A DNA stretch of 43,142 nucleotides. It comes from Syntrophus aciditrophicus. Its GTDB lineage: Bacteria; Desulfobacterota; Syntrophia; Syntrophales; UBA8958. Numbering within the stretch: the stretch's first letter is position 1; each line of letters begins with the position of its first letter. The stretch lies in contig DYRD01000001.1 of assembly GCA_020718905.1 (NCBI GenBank), positions 1 through 43,142 on the forward strand. The letters are read 5' to 3'. Made by a program: the position numbers and the translations under genes. The notes below the pieces were generated by a model, which worked only from the letters and a program-made list of their open reading frames with translations, was not told the origin of the DNA and made no database searches. This document shows, in pieces, positions 42,785-43,142 of this stretch.

Positions 42785-43142
42785 TTAAGGGCCTCCTTGC
42801 GTGCTGACAGAAATTTACAATTCCCGATAGTCTTTCCAGTCAGGTCAGGTATTATGATGACGACCGGGCGTTTGCAGGCCTGCTGCCATAATCGGCGGAT
42901 TTCTTCCGTGCCCGAGAATGCTTATGAGCGGGAATAACCCCGGGCAGGACCGTAAAATGATAGACCAGGAACTCCTCCAGGAGCCTGAGCGGTTCCGCCA
43001 TTTACGACATCGAACGCCAGTATTATGTAAAGCCTGCCGACCGAGCCCGGGATATCAATCCTCCCAAAGAATCAGGGGGCCGTTGAGAATTTTGAATGCA
43101 AGGAAAGTTCGTCAGTTTGCCAGATAAATCGCCTCGGCGATT
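42785..43142. other. End of the window, no confident gene
   Basis: No complete gene seen. On the minus strand a piece reading WQQACKRPVVIII (about 42840-42890) and on the plus strand a piece reading AIYDIERQYYVKPADRARDI (about 42990-43065) look coding-like, but both are cut by stops. They may be remnants of one decayed gene or chance. An open frame at 42918-43127 has no recognisable family. Confidence 0.4.

Overview
The window reads as a chromosome segment of an anaerobic, moderately GC-rich bacterium. It is most like a Syntrophus/Smithella-type Desulfobacterota (former Deltaproteobacteria). The clues are the gene set (phenylacetate-CoA ligase with an ACT partner, class I FBPase plus class II aldolase, PilT-family ATPases, ADP-forming acyl-CoA synthetase with a GNAT tail, 2[4Fe-4S] ferredoxin) and a selenocysteine-type HesB protein. 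The assignment is inferred from protein character, not from a search.

Layout: (1) 1-8.2 kb, mostly minus strand: cytidylate-kinase-like protein, ACT protein, phenylacetate-CoA ligase, nucleoside-gate membrane protein, HAMP-GGDEF protein, lipoprotein, NUDIX, thioredoxin, YbaK deacylase, FMN-binding protein and a secreted protein. (2) 8.3-25.0 kb, an intact housekeeping core: flavodoxin, fbp-fba (plus); tmk-holB-ricT-metG (minus); xseA-xseB-ispA-dxs-tlyA-ispH/ubiA-lipoprotein-nifU-ferredoxin (minus); a deoxyhypusine-synthase-like gene (plus). (3) 25.0-27.8 kb: a NifX-like protein with an in-frame TGA, an FKBP isomerase, a broken Fic protein, and tRNA-Ala(CGC) with its terminator. (4) 28-33 kb: pilT (frameshifted)-pilU-pseudo-receiver; HesB-like selenoprotein-TPR protein; a frameshifted K+ channel. 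(5) 33-36 kb: an MrfA-type helicase and a DUF1499 lipoprotein interrupted by an amber codon. (6) 36-43 kb: a frameshifted HD-GYP protein, a triply broken acyl-CoA synthetase/GNAT, an Smr protein and an MrfB-type exonuclease.

The main unexpected pattern is damage. By eye I count about 17 gene-disrupting events: six in-frame TAG, two TAA, several one-base indels (some in homopolymers) and two short tandem duplications; the NifX-like TGA is a possible eighteenth. They lie in 1-8.2 kb and 25-41 kb. None lies in the 16.6-kb housekeeping core between 8.3 and 25.0 kb. In every indel-broken gene, reversing the inferred event restores a length divisible by three. This favours real gene decay over random sequencing error, though error is not excluded. 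The decayed set is coherent: two CoA ligases, two c-di-GMP-type proteins, the PilT ATPase, a channel and surface/lipoproteins.

One in-frame stop is clearly functional: the HesB-like protein (31925-32239) has a TGA at codon 32 inside its conserved motif, followed by a good bacterial SECIS hairpin. A second TGA, in the NifX-like gene, could be another selenocysteine or one more lesion.
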